From NCBI RefSeq assembly GCF_020164745.1, contig NZ_JAIUGV010000025.1, positions 1-58,031 on the forward strand: a stretch of 58,031 bases of DNA. Reading direction: 5' to 3'. This document shows, piece after piece, positions 1 through 8,163 of this stretch. This DNA comes from Mesorhizobium sp. ES1-4 (GTDB lineage Bacteria > Pseudomonadota > Alphaproteobacteria > Rhizobiales > Rhizobiaceae). The position numbers and the translations under genes were made by a program. A model generated the notes under the pieces. It did not search any database, had not been told where the DNA came from, and saw only the letters and a program-made list of their open reading frames with translations. Each line of letters begins with the position of its first letter. Position 1 is the first letter of the stretch.

Positions 1-19
1 TCCACATGGCAGCCTAAAG

Positions 20-610
20 TCAAAAACGCCTATCAGTCGCCTCGCCCTGATCGAGGACAACCTGTTGAAGCTCCACAACTAGGTCGTCCAGCATCACAGT
101 GAACCGCGTACGTAGTATTTTGTCGTAGGCGGCATTCTGGATAGCCGGATACGGGCTCTTCACCCGCTGCACCACCGATTGCGGGATGATGTCGCGAGAA
201 ACATTCACGGATTTCGTGAAAAAAGTGTACCCGCCGAAGAGCCCTACTCGCGGGGGCGGTGCAGCACCACCTCGGTGTCACTGCTCGTGTTCATGCGATG
301 GACTAGGCCGGCCAGCTGTTGACGCAGCTCGCGGTAGTTGTAAGTCTCACCCGTGTAGACGAGCACCAAGTCAGGTCGGCCATCCCCCTGGAGCATCCTC
401 GGCTGGCGGCCGCCCTGGATATCGATGATTGCCAGGCGGTGGTGTCCCAGCGCCGCAGGCCCGCCGATCCAAGTCCCCTCGTCGTCCGGACCGTGGTTCG
501 CTATGGTGGCCGTCATATCGGCAAGCTCCCTTCGCGCATCGGGACCTCCGAGGTCTCGATTGAAGTCGATCCATTCACAGATGCCGCACAGGTTATGTCG
601 CCGCATTTGG
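20..610 (-). pseudogene. asparagine synthetase (asnB) remnant, internally deleted
   Basis: The part at about 244-595 reads as the N-terminal glutaminase domain of a glutamine-dependent asparagine synthetase: a CGIC start, NHGPDDEG, GHHRLAIID and the YNYRELR and SSDTEVVL motifs. The part at 20-208 reads as the extreme C-terminus (IPQSVVQRVKSPYP). The roughly 350-residue synthetase core is missing between them and the frames do not join. The codon expected to be ATG just before the catalytic Cys is CTG (about 592-594). What I infer is an internally deleted, dead gene. A TGT-N10-ACA site lies just upstream (690-705), so the ancestor may have been NifA-regulated. Confidence 0.75.
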
Positions 611-614
611 GCGA

Positions 615-632
615 AGCAGATATAAGGCCAGT
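615..632 (-). promoter_or_regulatory. weak candidate -24/-12 promoter of the asnB remnant
   Basis: On the minus strand TGGCCTTATATCTGCTT gives GG and GC separated by exactly 10 bases, about 60 bp from the TGT-N10-ACA site at 690-705. The bases around the GG/GC pairs fit the sigma-54 consensus poorly, so this is tentative. Confidence 0.35.
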
Positions 633-689
633 GGGAAACCATCGAGGCAAAGTGACGGATCTAGCCCAGCTACGATCCGCATCCGACAT

Positions 690-705
690 TGTCGGACATC
701 GGACA
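690..705. promoter_or_regulatory. NifA upstream activator site (TGT-N10-ACA)
   Basis: TGTCGGACATCGGACA matches TGT-N10-ACA exactly. It is placed to serve the asnB remnant on the minus strand. No good -24/-12 element is seen on the plus side nearby. Confidence 0.55.
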
Positions 706-1267
706 GCACCGCGATTCGCTGCATAGGAAGCCTGGAGTCGCGATTTCCCCTGGGGGAATCAGCGCATGAAAGGAGAGCTGGGTCGTGTCTGCCGAAATGA
801 GAAATTGCTCCCCCTTATTGCATCACCGAGGAATGTTACCCAGCGCGATAGACGGACATGCCCTATCTCCCCCCGTTGCAGCTGAGGGAGATAGGGGCCA
901 GCTCTTCATTCAACCCTCATGGAGGATGATCAGCCCAGCCATTTCCATGCGCCGGCCTTCACAAGCCGTGCACCATTCAGGTTCTTTTCCTTGAAGCGCG
1001 ACGATCCTTGTCAGACGTCGCAACACTTGCTGCCGAGAGCACGAGCTCTTCCTCGAGCATGCCTTGATCTGCGCCTCGAACGGCTCGCACATGCTGGGTT
1101 TCAACGACTTCGCAGAGGTTGATATTCTGCAGTGACTTCGTCTCGCTGCTGCACGGCATTGACGCTGGGAGCCATGCTCGCGTGGCGCAATTGTGCTGAA
1201 GCCGGTGCCCACGGCAACGTTTCTTAACCCGCCCCAGATCCTGGCGTTTGGCTATTTCCGACATTCG
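706..1267. other. intergenic stretch without recognisable gene
   Basis: About 560 bp between the asnB remnant and the prxS promoter. Short open frames exist on both strands, but none resembles a known protein or has a convincing ribosome binding site. It is probably decayed sequence. Confidence 0.5.
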
Positions 1268-1283
1268 TGTCCGGCTTCGGACA
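1268..1283. promoter_or_regulatory. NifA upstream activator site for prxS-rpoN2
   Basis: TGTCCGGCTTCGGACA is an exact TGT-N10-ACA palindrome about 130 bp upstream of the -24/-12 element at 1412-1428. Confidence 0.85.
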
Positions 1284-1411
1284 AAGGCCGGGTTTGCCGA
1301 ACGGAGTCGCACCCAATTTCCAGTGCTGCTTGAGCAATAATATCGACCGGCATTACTGCACAACACGAAAGTTGCTGCAAAAACCGAAGTGAACCCAAGG
1401 CATCGGGTCAA

Positions 1412-1428
1412 TTGGCATGGCGCTTGCG
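1412..1428 (+). promoter_or_regulatory. sigma-54 (-24/-12) promoter of prxS-rpoN2
   Basis: TTGGCATGGCGCTTGCG matches the YTGGCAYG-N4-TTGC consensus with GG and GC 10 bases apart. With the NifA site at 1268 it makes rpoN2 part of its own regulon. The leader to the prxS start is about 250 nt and shows no other gene. Confidence 0.85.
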
Positions 1429-1689
1429 ACTCGGTCGATAGAACGCAGTCAAAATCACGGTTGCAGACCATGCCTACCTCTCAAAGCTCGATAAAGCACG
1501 CGAGCAAAATTCCCCGTCTCCGCGGAAGCTCGTCGCCGTTAAACGTGCCTGCTCGGGGGCGGTCTTGCACAAGACCGGTCCGAGGCAACCACGCCAAGGC
1601 GCGAGGCTGCCGGAACTGTCGACCGAAGTCGATGCCGCTTCAGTTTAACCGAAAAATGCACCGTACCACTTTGGCCTGGAAGCAAATCA

Positions 1690-2223
1690 ATGACCTATAG
1701 AAAGAACGTTCCTCTCGTGACCTTTCGCACGCGTGTTCGCGATGAGTCGATCGGGGGGCCAAATCCTTATCAGTGGGAGAACAAGACCTCCGACGATTAT
1801 TTCGGGGGCAAGCGCATCATCCTGTTCTCGCTGCCTGGCGCCTTCACCCCGACCTGCTCGACCTTCCAACTGCCCGATTTCGAAAAACTCTATGATCAAT
1901 TTCTGGAACTGCGAATTGACGCGATCTACTGCGTCTCGGTCAACGATGCTTTCGTCATGAATGCGTGGGGAAAGTCCTTGGGGCTGCAGAAGATCGAGCT
2001 GATCCCAGACGGGTCGGGCGAGTTCACGCGCAAAATGGGCATGCTGGTCGCGAAGGACAATCTGGGCTTTGGCATGCGCTCCTGGCGATACGCCGCTCTG
2101 ATCGACGATGGCGTGGTGGAGCAGTGGTTCGAGGAGGAAGGCTTCTGTGACAACTGCGAGACGGACCCCTATGGCGTTTCATCCCCGCAAAACGTTCTCG
2201 ACAAATTGAAGGCGGCGGCATGA
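1690..2223 (+). CDS. prxS: peroxiredoxin PrxS
   Basis: A 177-residue atypical 2-Cys peroxiredoxin (AhpC/TSA, PRX5-like) that reduces peroxides using a peroxidatic Cys. The active-site motif PGAFTPTCSTFQLP is at about residues 45-58, and EEGFCDNCE near the C-terminus supplies further cysteines. The length fits the family. It lies 68 bp upstream of rpoN2 on the same strand, behind a NifA/sigma-54 promoter. In Rhizobium etli the orthologous prxS is cotranscribed with rpoN2 and protects bacteroids from peroxide, so I infer the same here. The start at 1690 gives the family's normal N-terminus. Confidence 0.9.
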   Translation: MTYRKNVPLVTFRTRVRDESIGGPNPYQWENKTSDDYFGGKRIILFSLPGAFTPTCSTFQLPDFEKLYDQFLELRIDAIYCVSVNDAFVMNAWGKSLGLQKIELIPDGSGEFTRKMGMLVAKDNLGFGMRSWRYAALIDDGVVEQWFEEEGFCDNCETDPYGVSSPQNVLDKLKAAA

Positions 2224-2291
2224 CCCAGAAGTGGAAAGTCTCACACAACCCAAGCACACACTAGAGCCTCCTCGGCAGATCACGGTTCAAC

Positions 2292-3725
2292 ATGCATCTC
2301 TCAGCAAGCCTGCTTCAACGCCAGAAGCAACGTATGGTCTTATCGCCTCAAGCCATTGAAGCTATTCGCTTGCTGCGATTGACGCATACTGAACTCCATC
2401 AGCTCGTGCAGCAGGCACTCGAGAAGAACCCCGTTTTGAAGCCTGACCCGTTTGACGACGATTCGCCGCTGCCAGGGGTGGATCAGCGGAGCAGTCAAAG
2501 CAGAAGCGAAATCGGCGAATCGCCCATTGGCGGGCCGTCTGGCGGGCGCGGGCAATGGAAGTCGCAACGCAGTAGCGGCAACGATCGACCTGCCGTCGAG
2601 GAGTTTACCGCCCACACCGAAACATTGCACGACCATGTCGCCCGCCAGGTCGCCCTCAACCCGTTCACCCCCCAGGAGCGGCTGATTGCCGGACAGCTCG
2701 CCGCTCATCTGGAGGACACTGGCTATCTTCAGGTAAACCTTTTCGATCTGGCCAGGACGTTAAACGTTCGGCAAGCTGATGTGGAACGGGTCATCGGAAT
2801 CTTGCAGCAATTTGATCCGCCGGGCATTTTTGCGCGAACTCTCAGCGAATGCCTGGAGATTCAGCTGCGCCAGCAAGACCGGTTCGACCCGGCTATGGCA
2901 GCTTTGGTCGCCAATCTCGAGATGCTTGCACGGGGGGATTTTCAGGGATTGAAGCAGCGTTGCGGAGTCGACGAGGAGGATCTCCTCGACATGAGGAACG
3001 AAATCCGCGCGCTCGATCCCAAGCCTGGAGACCGGTTCCAGTCCGGGACGCCGGAAACCATCGTACCGGACGTCTGGGTAATGCCCAAGTCCGAAGGTGG
3101 ATGGCGGGTGGAGCTTGATCCGGCCACGCTGCCCAAAGTGTTGATCAACCACACCTATGTCGCCGAAATCTCGCAGCTGACCAAGCAAAATCCGGAAGGC
3201 AAAGCGTTTCTCGACAATTGCCAGGAAAAAGGGAACTGGCTGATCAGCAGTCTCAAGCAGCGCGCTAAGACGATCCTTAAGGTTGCGACCGAAATCGTGC
3301 GCCAGCAGGATGCCTTTTTTACACACGGCGCCGCCCATCTGCGGCCTCTCTGTCTCAAAAATGTCGCTGACGAGATCGGCATGCACGAGTCGACGGTAAG
3401 CCGGGTGACTTCGAACAGGTACATGTTGACTCCGCGCGGGGTGTTCGAGCTGAAGTATTTTTTCGCTGCGCCAATCGCATCCTGCGAGGGCGGCGATGCG
3501 CACTCCGCCAAAGCTGTCTGCCATCGGATCAAGGCAATCATAGCCGAAGAATCGCTCGACAAGGTACATTCCGACGAAGACATCGTTGCTCAACTCAAGG
3601 AGACCGGCATCGATGTCGCTCGCCGTACCGTCACCAAATATCGCGAGGCGATGAACATCCCTTCCTCCATACGACGGCGCCGCGATAAGCGTTTGTCCGC
3701 AGCTGCGATCAAGCGAAGTGACTAA
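2292..3725 (+). CDS. rpoN2: RNA polymerase sigma-54 factor RpoN2
   Basis: A 477-residue sigma-54. Region I is the Gln/Leu-rich activator-interaction segment at the N-terminus (LSASLLQRQKQRMVLSPQ). An acidic, variable region II follows, then the core-binding domain, and the HTH and RpoN box (ARRTVTKYREAMNIPSS) near residue 450. It directs core polymerase to the -24/-12 promoters seen throughout this window. In Mesorhizobium the island copy rpoN2, not the chromosomal rpoN1, is the one needed for fixation. It is probably cotranscribed with prxS and therefore under NifA control. It converges on nifQ, and the two reading frames overlap by 4 bp at 3722-3725. Confidence 0.97.
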   Translation: MHLSASLLQRQKQRMVLSPQAIEAIRLLRLTHTELHQLVQQALEKNPVLKPDPFDDDSPLPGVDQRSSQSRSEIGESPIGGPSGGRGQWKSQRSSGNDRPAVEEFTAHTETLHDHVARQVALNPFTPQERLIAGQLAAHLEDTGYLQVNLFDLARTLNVRQADVERVIGILQQFDPPGIFARTLSECLEIQLRQQDRFDPAMAALVANLEMLARGDFQGLKQRCGVDEEDLLDMRNEIRALDPKPGDRFQSGTPETIVPDVWVMPKSEGGWRVELDPATLPKVLINHTYVAEISQLTKQNPEGKAFLDNCQEKGNWLISSLKQRAKTILKVATEIVRQQDAFFTHGAAHLRPLCLKNVADEIGMHESTVSRVTSNRYMLTPRGVFELKYFFAAPIASCEGGDAHSAKAVCHRIKAIIAEESLDKVHSDEDIVAQLKETGIDVARRTVTKYREAMNIPSSIRRRRDKRLSAAAIKRSD

Positions 3726-4348
3726 CCGACATTCGTGGTCGGCGAGAGGCGACTCTCAACTTCCTCCGGGCCGAAGCAGCTTTCGAAGTCATGGCATTCC
3801 CCGCAACTGGGTGCTGTGCATGACGAAAAGCCTTCGGCCTCACACAGCTTGCGGTAAAAGTACTTTTTCCATTTCATGTTTTCTGTGTTGCCTGCCGCCA
3901 GCGCGGGAAAATGTCTGGCAAGCAGGCGGCTGAGCTCAGCGCGATTTGAGAGGCCAAGATCCCGCCAAAGATGGTCCATGCGCATCGCACGCCGGGCGAT
4001 GATCTTGGCCAAGCGGGCGCTCGCCGGGTCGGCCGGCGCAGCATGCGCTAGCAGCAGCCGGCGTAGCAGTTCCTCTTCCAGTTCCGGCTCGGGCTCGCTC
4101 AACTCCTCCAAAGCGAATACGCTGCTGGAGGTAGACGGGAAAGTTGCGGCCAAGACATCACGCAATTCGACAGACGAAAGGCCTGTCCCCTCCGTCGCCA
4201 ACACCTCGCCCGCCTGGACCTCCTCAAGCGAACGTGAATGTACGCAGGGCAGCACATGCTGATCGAAGCTCCTCCCTAGCTCGGACCCACGCCATTGCGC
4301 GCTGGATAGGCAGCCATCATCGTAACGGCCGGCTTCAGCTTCCGGCAT
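3722..4348 (-). CDS. nifQ: NifQ, molybdenum donor for FeMo-cofactor
   Basis: A 208-residue protein whose C-terminal 60 residues carry the NifQ signature: MKWKKYFYRKLCE followed by the cysteine set C-x7-C-x4-C-x2-C-x5-C ending in SCFGPEE. NifQ is an iron-sulfur protein that carries molybdenum to the NifEN/NifH cofactor assembly complex. The N-terminal 70 residues are poorly conserved. Its start overlaps the end of the luciferase-like gene by 14 bp, so it is translationally linked to the P450 operon. From memory, nifQ of M. loti R7A is needed for full effectiveness but was not found to be NifA-dependent, so an internal promoter upstream (for example in 5388-5525) is possible. Confidence 0.93.
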   Translation of the reverse strand: MPEAEAGRYDDGCLSSAQWRGSELGRSFDQHVLPCVHSRSLEEVQAGEVLATEGTGLSSVELRDVLAATFPSTSSSVFALEELSEPEPELEEELLRRLLLAHAAPADPASARLAKIIARRAMRMDHLWRDLGLSNRAELSRLLARHFPALAAGNTENMKWKKYFYRKLCEAEGFSSCTAPSCGECHDFESCFGPEEVESRLSPTTNVG

Positions 4349-5387
4349 GACAAAGCGCCTTGTTGACCGCAGGGATGATCTTGTCGCCCCAGAGCTCGAT
4401 CTGGCGCAGCATCGTCTTTTGGTCGAAGTCGCCCAATTGAGTCTGAACTGCGATCTGGTCCGGTTTCAAGATATCGATCTCTTCCAGCAGGCGATCAATC
4501 ACGCGATTTACGCTGCCAATCGGCAAATTTTTGCGCATGGTCTCGAAGGACAGATCCTGCTGGGTCGGTGTCTCCTGCAGCAGGTAGCCATCGTGGCTCT
4601 GTTGGCGACGCTGATGCAGGGCTTCAGAAAGCCGGCGCTGGAAGCGGGCATTGTCGAGATAGCTGTTGATCTCCAACTCGTCGTGGCTGGCATAGCAGCA
4701 GCGCAGCAGCGATATCTTGACGTCGGTGACGTTCTTTTCCTCGGATGCCGCCGCCCTCTCGACTGATTCACGCAGTGTGGTCAAAGTCTCTAAGCCGTCG
4801 TGGAAGGCTGTGACAAAAAAATTGTGCCCCTCGCGGTAGGCCCGAGCCATCCGTGCGGCTCCGCCAGCGATCCAGATAGGCGGCGTCGGCTGCTGGACTG
4901 TGCGGACCGAAATCGCTGTTGGGGGGATCTTCTCATACTGGCCGTCGTGTTCGAAGACGTTTTGGTTGAGGCCCTTGAGAATGATGTCCAGGTATTCCGA
5001 AAAGACGGCCGGCGCCTCATCGATGTCCACGCCGAACCGTTCGAACTCGAACTGCTGGTATCCCAAGCCTACGCCGAGCTCGAGACGGCCGTTCGCAACG
5101 ATGTCGGCGAAGCCGATCTCGGACAGCAGGCGCTGCGGTTGGTAAAGCGGCAGCACGCAGACGGCAGTGCCCAGGCGAATCGTGCTTGTCAAGCCGCCGC
5201 AGTGCGCCACCATCATCAGCGGGGATGGTATGAGGCTGTAATTGTTGAAGTGGTGCTCAGCAAACCACGCGGTGTTGAACCCAGCCTGCTCCGAAGCGAC
5301 GGCCTGTTCGATGGAGTTGCGGATGACGCTTTCTGAGGATTGGTGATAGCCACGCTGGGCGGCCAGAATGAAAGTGGCAAATTCCAT
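4335..5387 (-). CDS. luciferase-like flavin-dependent monooxygenase
   Basis: A 350-residue LLM-class oxidoreductase, a TIM-barrel that uses reduced FMN. Family features include FAEHHFNNYSLIPSP near residue 45, LGTAVCVLPLYQPQRL, and RLELGVGLGYQQFEFERFG around residue 105. It should oxygenate a small organic substrate, but the substrate cannot be read from the sequence. It sits 138 bp downstream of the double-SDR gene and overlaps nifQ by 14 bp. A related P450/SDR/luciferase-like cluster occurs on the symbiotic plasmid of Sinorhizobium NGR234 (y4v genes), which suggests a conserved symbiotic oxidation pathway. Confidence 0.85.
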   Translation of the reverse strand: MEFATFILAAQRGYHQSSESVIRNSIEQAVASEQAGFNTAWFAEHHFNNYSLIPSPLMMVAHCGGLTSTIRLGTAVCVLPLYQPQRLLSEIGFADIVANGRLELGVGLGYQQFEFERFGVDIDEAPAVFSEYLDIILKGLNQNVFEHDGQYEKIPPTAISVRTVQQPTPPIWIAGGAARMARAYREGHNFFVTAFHDGLETLTTLRESVERAAASEEKNVTDVKISLLRCCYASHDELEINSYLDNARFQRRLSEALHQRRQQSHDGYLLQETPTQQDLSFETMRKNLPIGSVNRVIDRLLEEIDILKPDQIAVQTQLGDFDQKTMLRQIELWGDKIIPAVNKALCHAGS

Positions 5388-5525
5388 GATTTCTCCTCGT
5401 TATAGACACGTCAGCCGACCGGGAATGTGCTCGGCATGCGCATGCTTGGATCTCAAGCACCTCAGGTGCGTCGTGGAGCCGAGGCTTCATAATGCTCGGC
5501 CGGTCGCCCTGCGAAGGCCTGGCAA

Positions 5526-7127
5526 TTAACCTGCGGCCTCCGCAAAACATTCGTCATAGAGCTCGCTGGCGTTTCCCGCATCACCGAACGAGGTCCAGCC
5601 GCCGTCCACGTAGAGGATCGAGCCGTTGATGTATGAGGCGTCAGACGAAGCAAGGAAGAACGATGCATCTGCGACGTCTTCTGGCCGTCCCATCCTGCCC
5701 ATGGGGATGCGTCGTCCGATTGCTGTCAGGTCGATGCGGCCGGCTTTGGCCAACTGAGCAAGTGCGGGCGTGCGGATGTGGCCAGGAGCGACGGTGGCTG
5801 TCCGAATTCCGACCGGCCCGAGTTCGGCCGCCATGCAACGGGTCAGCATATCCATCCCCGCCTTGGAGGCGCCGTAGGCATGGCGCGGCGCGAACGGCAG
5901 AAAGCTGTCGATCGACCCGAGATTGAGGATCACGCCGCCCGGGCGCATAGCCTTGATCGCTTCGCGCGCGCAGGTGAAGGCGCCGGTAAGGTTGACATCC
6001 AGGACGTGTTCGAGCTGTTTCGACAGTTGCTCGATCGCAGGCACAATCCTGTCGGCGGTATCAGCACTATTGACCAGAACATCGATATACCCGAAGCGTC
6101 CCCTCAGTTCTTCGAACATCGACACCACATCGCTCTCGACGGCCACGTCCAGCGATTTCGCCAGATGCTTGCCGGGGAGCGATGTAGCCAGCTCTGCCGC
6201 TGCAGTGCCATCTTTATCAGCAATCACGACGGTGTCGCCGTTCGCGGCAAAGCGGCGAGCGACGGCCGCGCCAATGCTTTTTGCGCCACCGGTGACGAGC
6301 ACGATTCGCGCATCTGTGCATTCGGCCGGACAGGAGAGCTCGGCTTGGAGCGCACCATCCACCGGCGGGTGAGCATCCCCCGGCTGGTTGAATGACATCC
6401 AGCCTCCGTCGACTGCCAGCACCGAGCCGGTGATGTAGCGCGCCTGCGTGCTGCTCAGAAAACGCACGACCCTGGCGATCTCGTCGGGGCGAGCCAAGCG
6501 CCCCATCGGCACGCGGCGGCGTATCGCCGCGAGGTCCATTTTGCCAGCGCGTGCCAGTTCTGTGACCATTGGGGTGCGGACGGAGCCCGGCGCCACCGCC
6601 GTGACGCGGATTCCTCGCATAGCCCACTCGCATGCAAGGGACTTTGTCAACGAGATCACGCCAGCTTTCGAGGCTGCGTAGGCGTTGCGCCTGGGATTGC
6701 CGACCACGCCCGCCATCGAAGCCACATTGACGATCGCACCGCCCGGCTTCATGCGCCGCGCCGCTTCCCGGGCCATAACGAATGGCCCAATAAGGTTCAC
6801 TGTCACGCCGCGTCGGAAGGTATCGACAGCGGTGTCGATGATCCTATCCATCGTGGGTCCAACCGCCGCATTGTTGATGAGGACATCGATTTGCGCGAAC
6901 CGTGCTTCGACCTGGCCGAAAAGTGAGAGCATGTCCTTCTCTCGCGACACATCGCACTCCAGACCGACGTGCGGCGACCCGAGATCCCGAGCCAGTTCAA
7001 CCACACCACTGCCCGGAAGGTCCACCGCAACTACAGTGTCTCCGTCCGCGGCAAGGATATCGACCAGGGCACGGCCGATCCCGCCCGCAGCGCCTGTGAT
7101 GATTACGGTGCGTGCTGCCAGTTTCAC
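5526..7127 (-). CDS. tandem short-chain dehydrogenase/reductase (two SDR domains fused)
   Basis: A 533-residue protein made of two complete SDR units. Domain 1 (about 1-250) has ITGAAGGIGRAL, NNAAVGP and the catalytic YAASK. Domain 2 (about 275-525) has VTGGAKSIGAAVA and YGASKAGMD. The segments around each active-site Tyr and at the domain ends (ITGSVLAVDGGWMSFN and INGSILYVDGGWTSFG) are clearly homologous, so the gene arose by internal duplication. Both halves retain the Ser-Tyr-Lys residues and the cofactor glycine motif, so both look active. They may catalyse two successive alcohol/ketone steps on the product of the P450. It lies between the ferredoxin fusion and the luciferase-like gene. 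Confidence 0.88.
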   Translation of the reverse strand: MKLAARTVIITGAAGGIGRALVDILAADGDTVVAVDLPGSGVVELARDLGSPHVGLECDVSREKDMLSLFGQVEARFAQIDVLINNAAVGPTMDRIIDTAVDTFRRGVTVNLIGPFVMAREAARRMKPGGAIVNVASMAGVVGNPRRNAYAASKAGVISLTKSLACEWAMRGIRVTAVAPGSVRTPMVTELARAGKMDLAAIRRRVPMGRLARPDEIARVVRFLSSTQARYITGSVLAVDGGWMSFNQPGDAHPPVDGALQAELSCPAECTDARIVLVTGGAKSIGAAVARRFAANGDTVVIADKDGTAAAELATSLPGKHLAKSLDVAVESDVVSMFEELRGRFGYIDVLVNSADTADRIVPAIEQLSKQLEHVLDVNLTGAFTCAREAIKAMRPGGVILNLGSIDSFLPFAPRHAYGASKAGMDMLTRCMAAELGPVGIRTATVAPGHIRTPALAQLAKAGRIDLTAIGRRIPMGRMGRPEDVADASFFLASSDASYINGSILYVDGGWTSFGDAGNASELYDECFAEAAG

Positions 7128-7275
7128 GAGAGCTTCTCCACGATGACCGCTTGTGATCTCAGCCCATCAACCTTGGGCGGAATGAAGGGCCGAGCCAAAT
7201 CGTTGCAGTGACCGCCAGTCGCGGCCCCACACAGATGTCGTTCCCGTAGGGCGCTCATCCTCCATTCCTACCCAC

Positions 7276-8163
7276 TTATGCAGCTCCCAGTTGGGGACCC
7301 TCGACGCCATCTTGGTCGGTGGGGATGTGACCCTTGAGCAACTGGTAGATGGGATCGTCTGGATGTGGTGCTCCAATCGGCTGTCGCCGGCCGAACCTAT
7401 CTGCCTCAAGAATCGCTGGCGGGATTTGCTCCTCAACCCAATCGTAGACGACTGTCCGTTCCGCAATTCGCCACTCGTCCTGCCTCTTCTGAAACAGATC
7501 GCAGTAACGGCCGCAAAGCAGCGTCTGACGTATTTCTTGGTCTGTATCCGGTCCGCGTTGCAGCGCGGTGAAATAGCTCTCGACCGCGGCCTCTGCTGAA
7601 CTGATGAAGTCGATCAGGCTGTTCGTGATTTGATGGATGTTACGGTGCCCCGGCAGACCGAGAGCAAATTGGATGAAGTCCTCTGCCGGTCCGCAATAGG
7701 GACCGTGCCTGTCATACGCTTCGGGCCAGTATGCGCTACGCAGCGCCGCCTCATCGGCGCGGTCTATCCCGCGGCAGTACCGATACAGGCAGTTGCGGAT
7801 CGCCTCTCGGTCACGCAGTTCGGTAATTTTCGCGTGGTCGACAGGGTCTGTCGCGAATTGTATGATTGTTTTGTCCTTCCCGATGCCAGTCTGCACTTTG
7901 CGTGTGTCTCTCTCTACAACTGAGTTAGCGGGGGGCTCGTCAACTTCCAGAGCTTGTTCGGGGCAGGCTCGTACCCCTTTTGAGGCAAGCAGTTGCTCCC
8001 CATCGGCAACATCAATATCACCGGGCAAGATGTAGCCGGCGTCATCAAGCTTGAAGACTCTCGGCGCCCGCGCCCAGCAGCGCGCATGACCCTGGCATCT
8101 GGCTTTATGTACGACGACACGCATAGCGAACTCCAATGTCGTTGGCTGAAACTTCAGGACCAT
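7276..8163 (-). CDS. [3Fe-4S]-type ferredoxin fused to SnoaL-like domain
   Basis: A 295-residue fusion. Residues 1-75 are a P450-type ferredoxin with CQGHARC and ACPEQAL, giving the C-x5-C...C-P pattern of a [3Fe-4S] cluster. Residues about 100-240 form an NTF2/SnoaL-like domain (RDREAIRNCLYRYCRGIDRADEAALRSAYWPEA), a fold common in small isomerases, cyclases and the small subunits of ring-hydroxylating enzymes. The start overlaps the P450 stop by 10 bp (8154-8163), so the ferredoxin is almost certainly the P450 electron donor. Joining donor and downstream enzyme in one chain is unusual. The role of the SnoaL part is inference only. Confidence 0.82.
   Translation of the reverse strand: MVLKFQPTTLEFAMRVVVHKARCQGHARCWARAPRVFKLDDAGYILPGDIDVADGEQLLASKGVRACPEQALEVDEPPANSVVERDTRKVQTGIGKDKTIIQFATDPVDHAKITELRDREAIRNCLYRYCRGIDRADEAALRSAYWPEAYDRHGPYCGPAEDFIQFALGLPGHRNIHQITNSLIDFISSAEAAVESYFTALQRGPDTDQEIRQTLLCGRYCDLFQKRQDEWRIAERTVVYDWVEEQIPPAILEADRFGRRQPIGAPHPDDPIYQLLKGHIPTDQDGVEGPQLGAA

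Noticed and set aside
2760..3593. 277-codon open frame antisense to rpoN2
   Set aside because: It mirrors the rpoN2 coding frame, has no family resemblance and no ribosome site.
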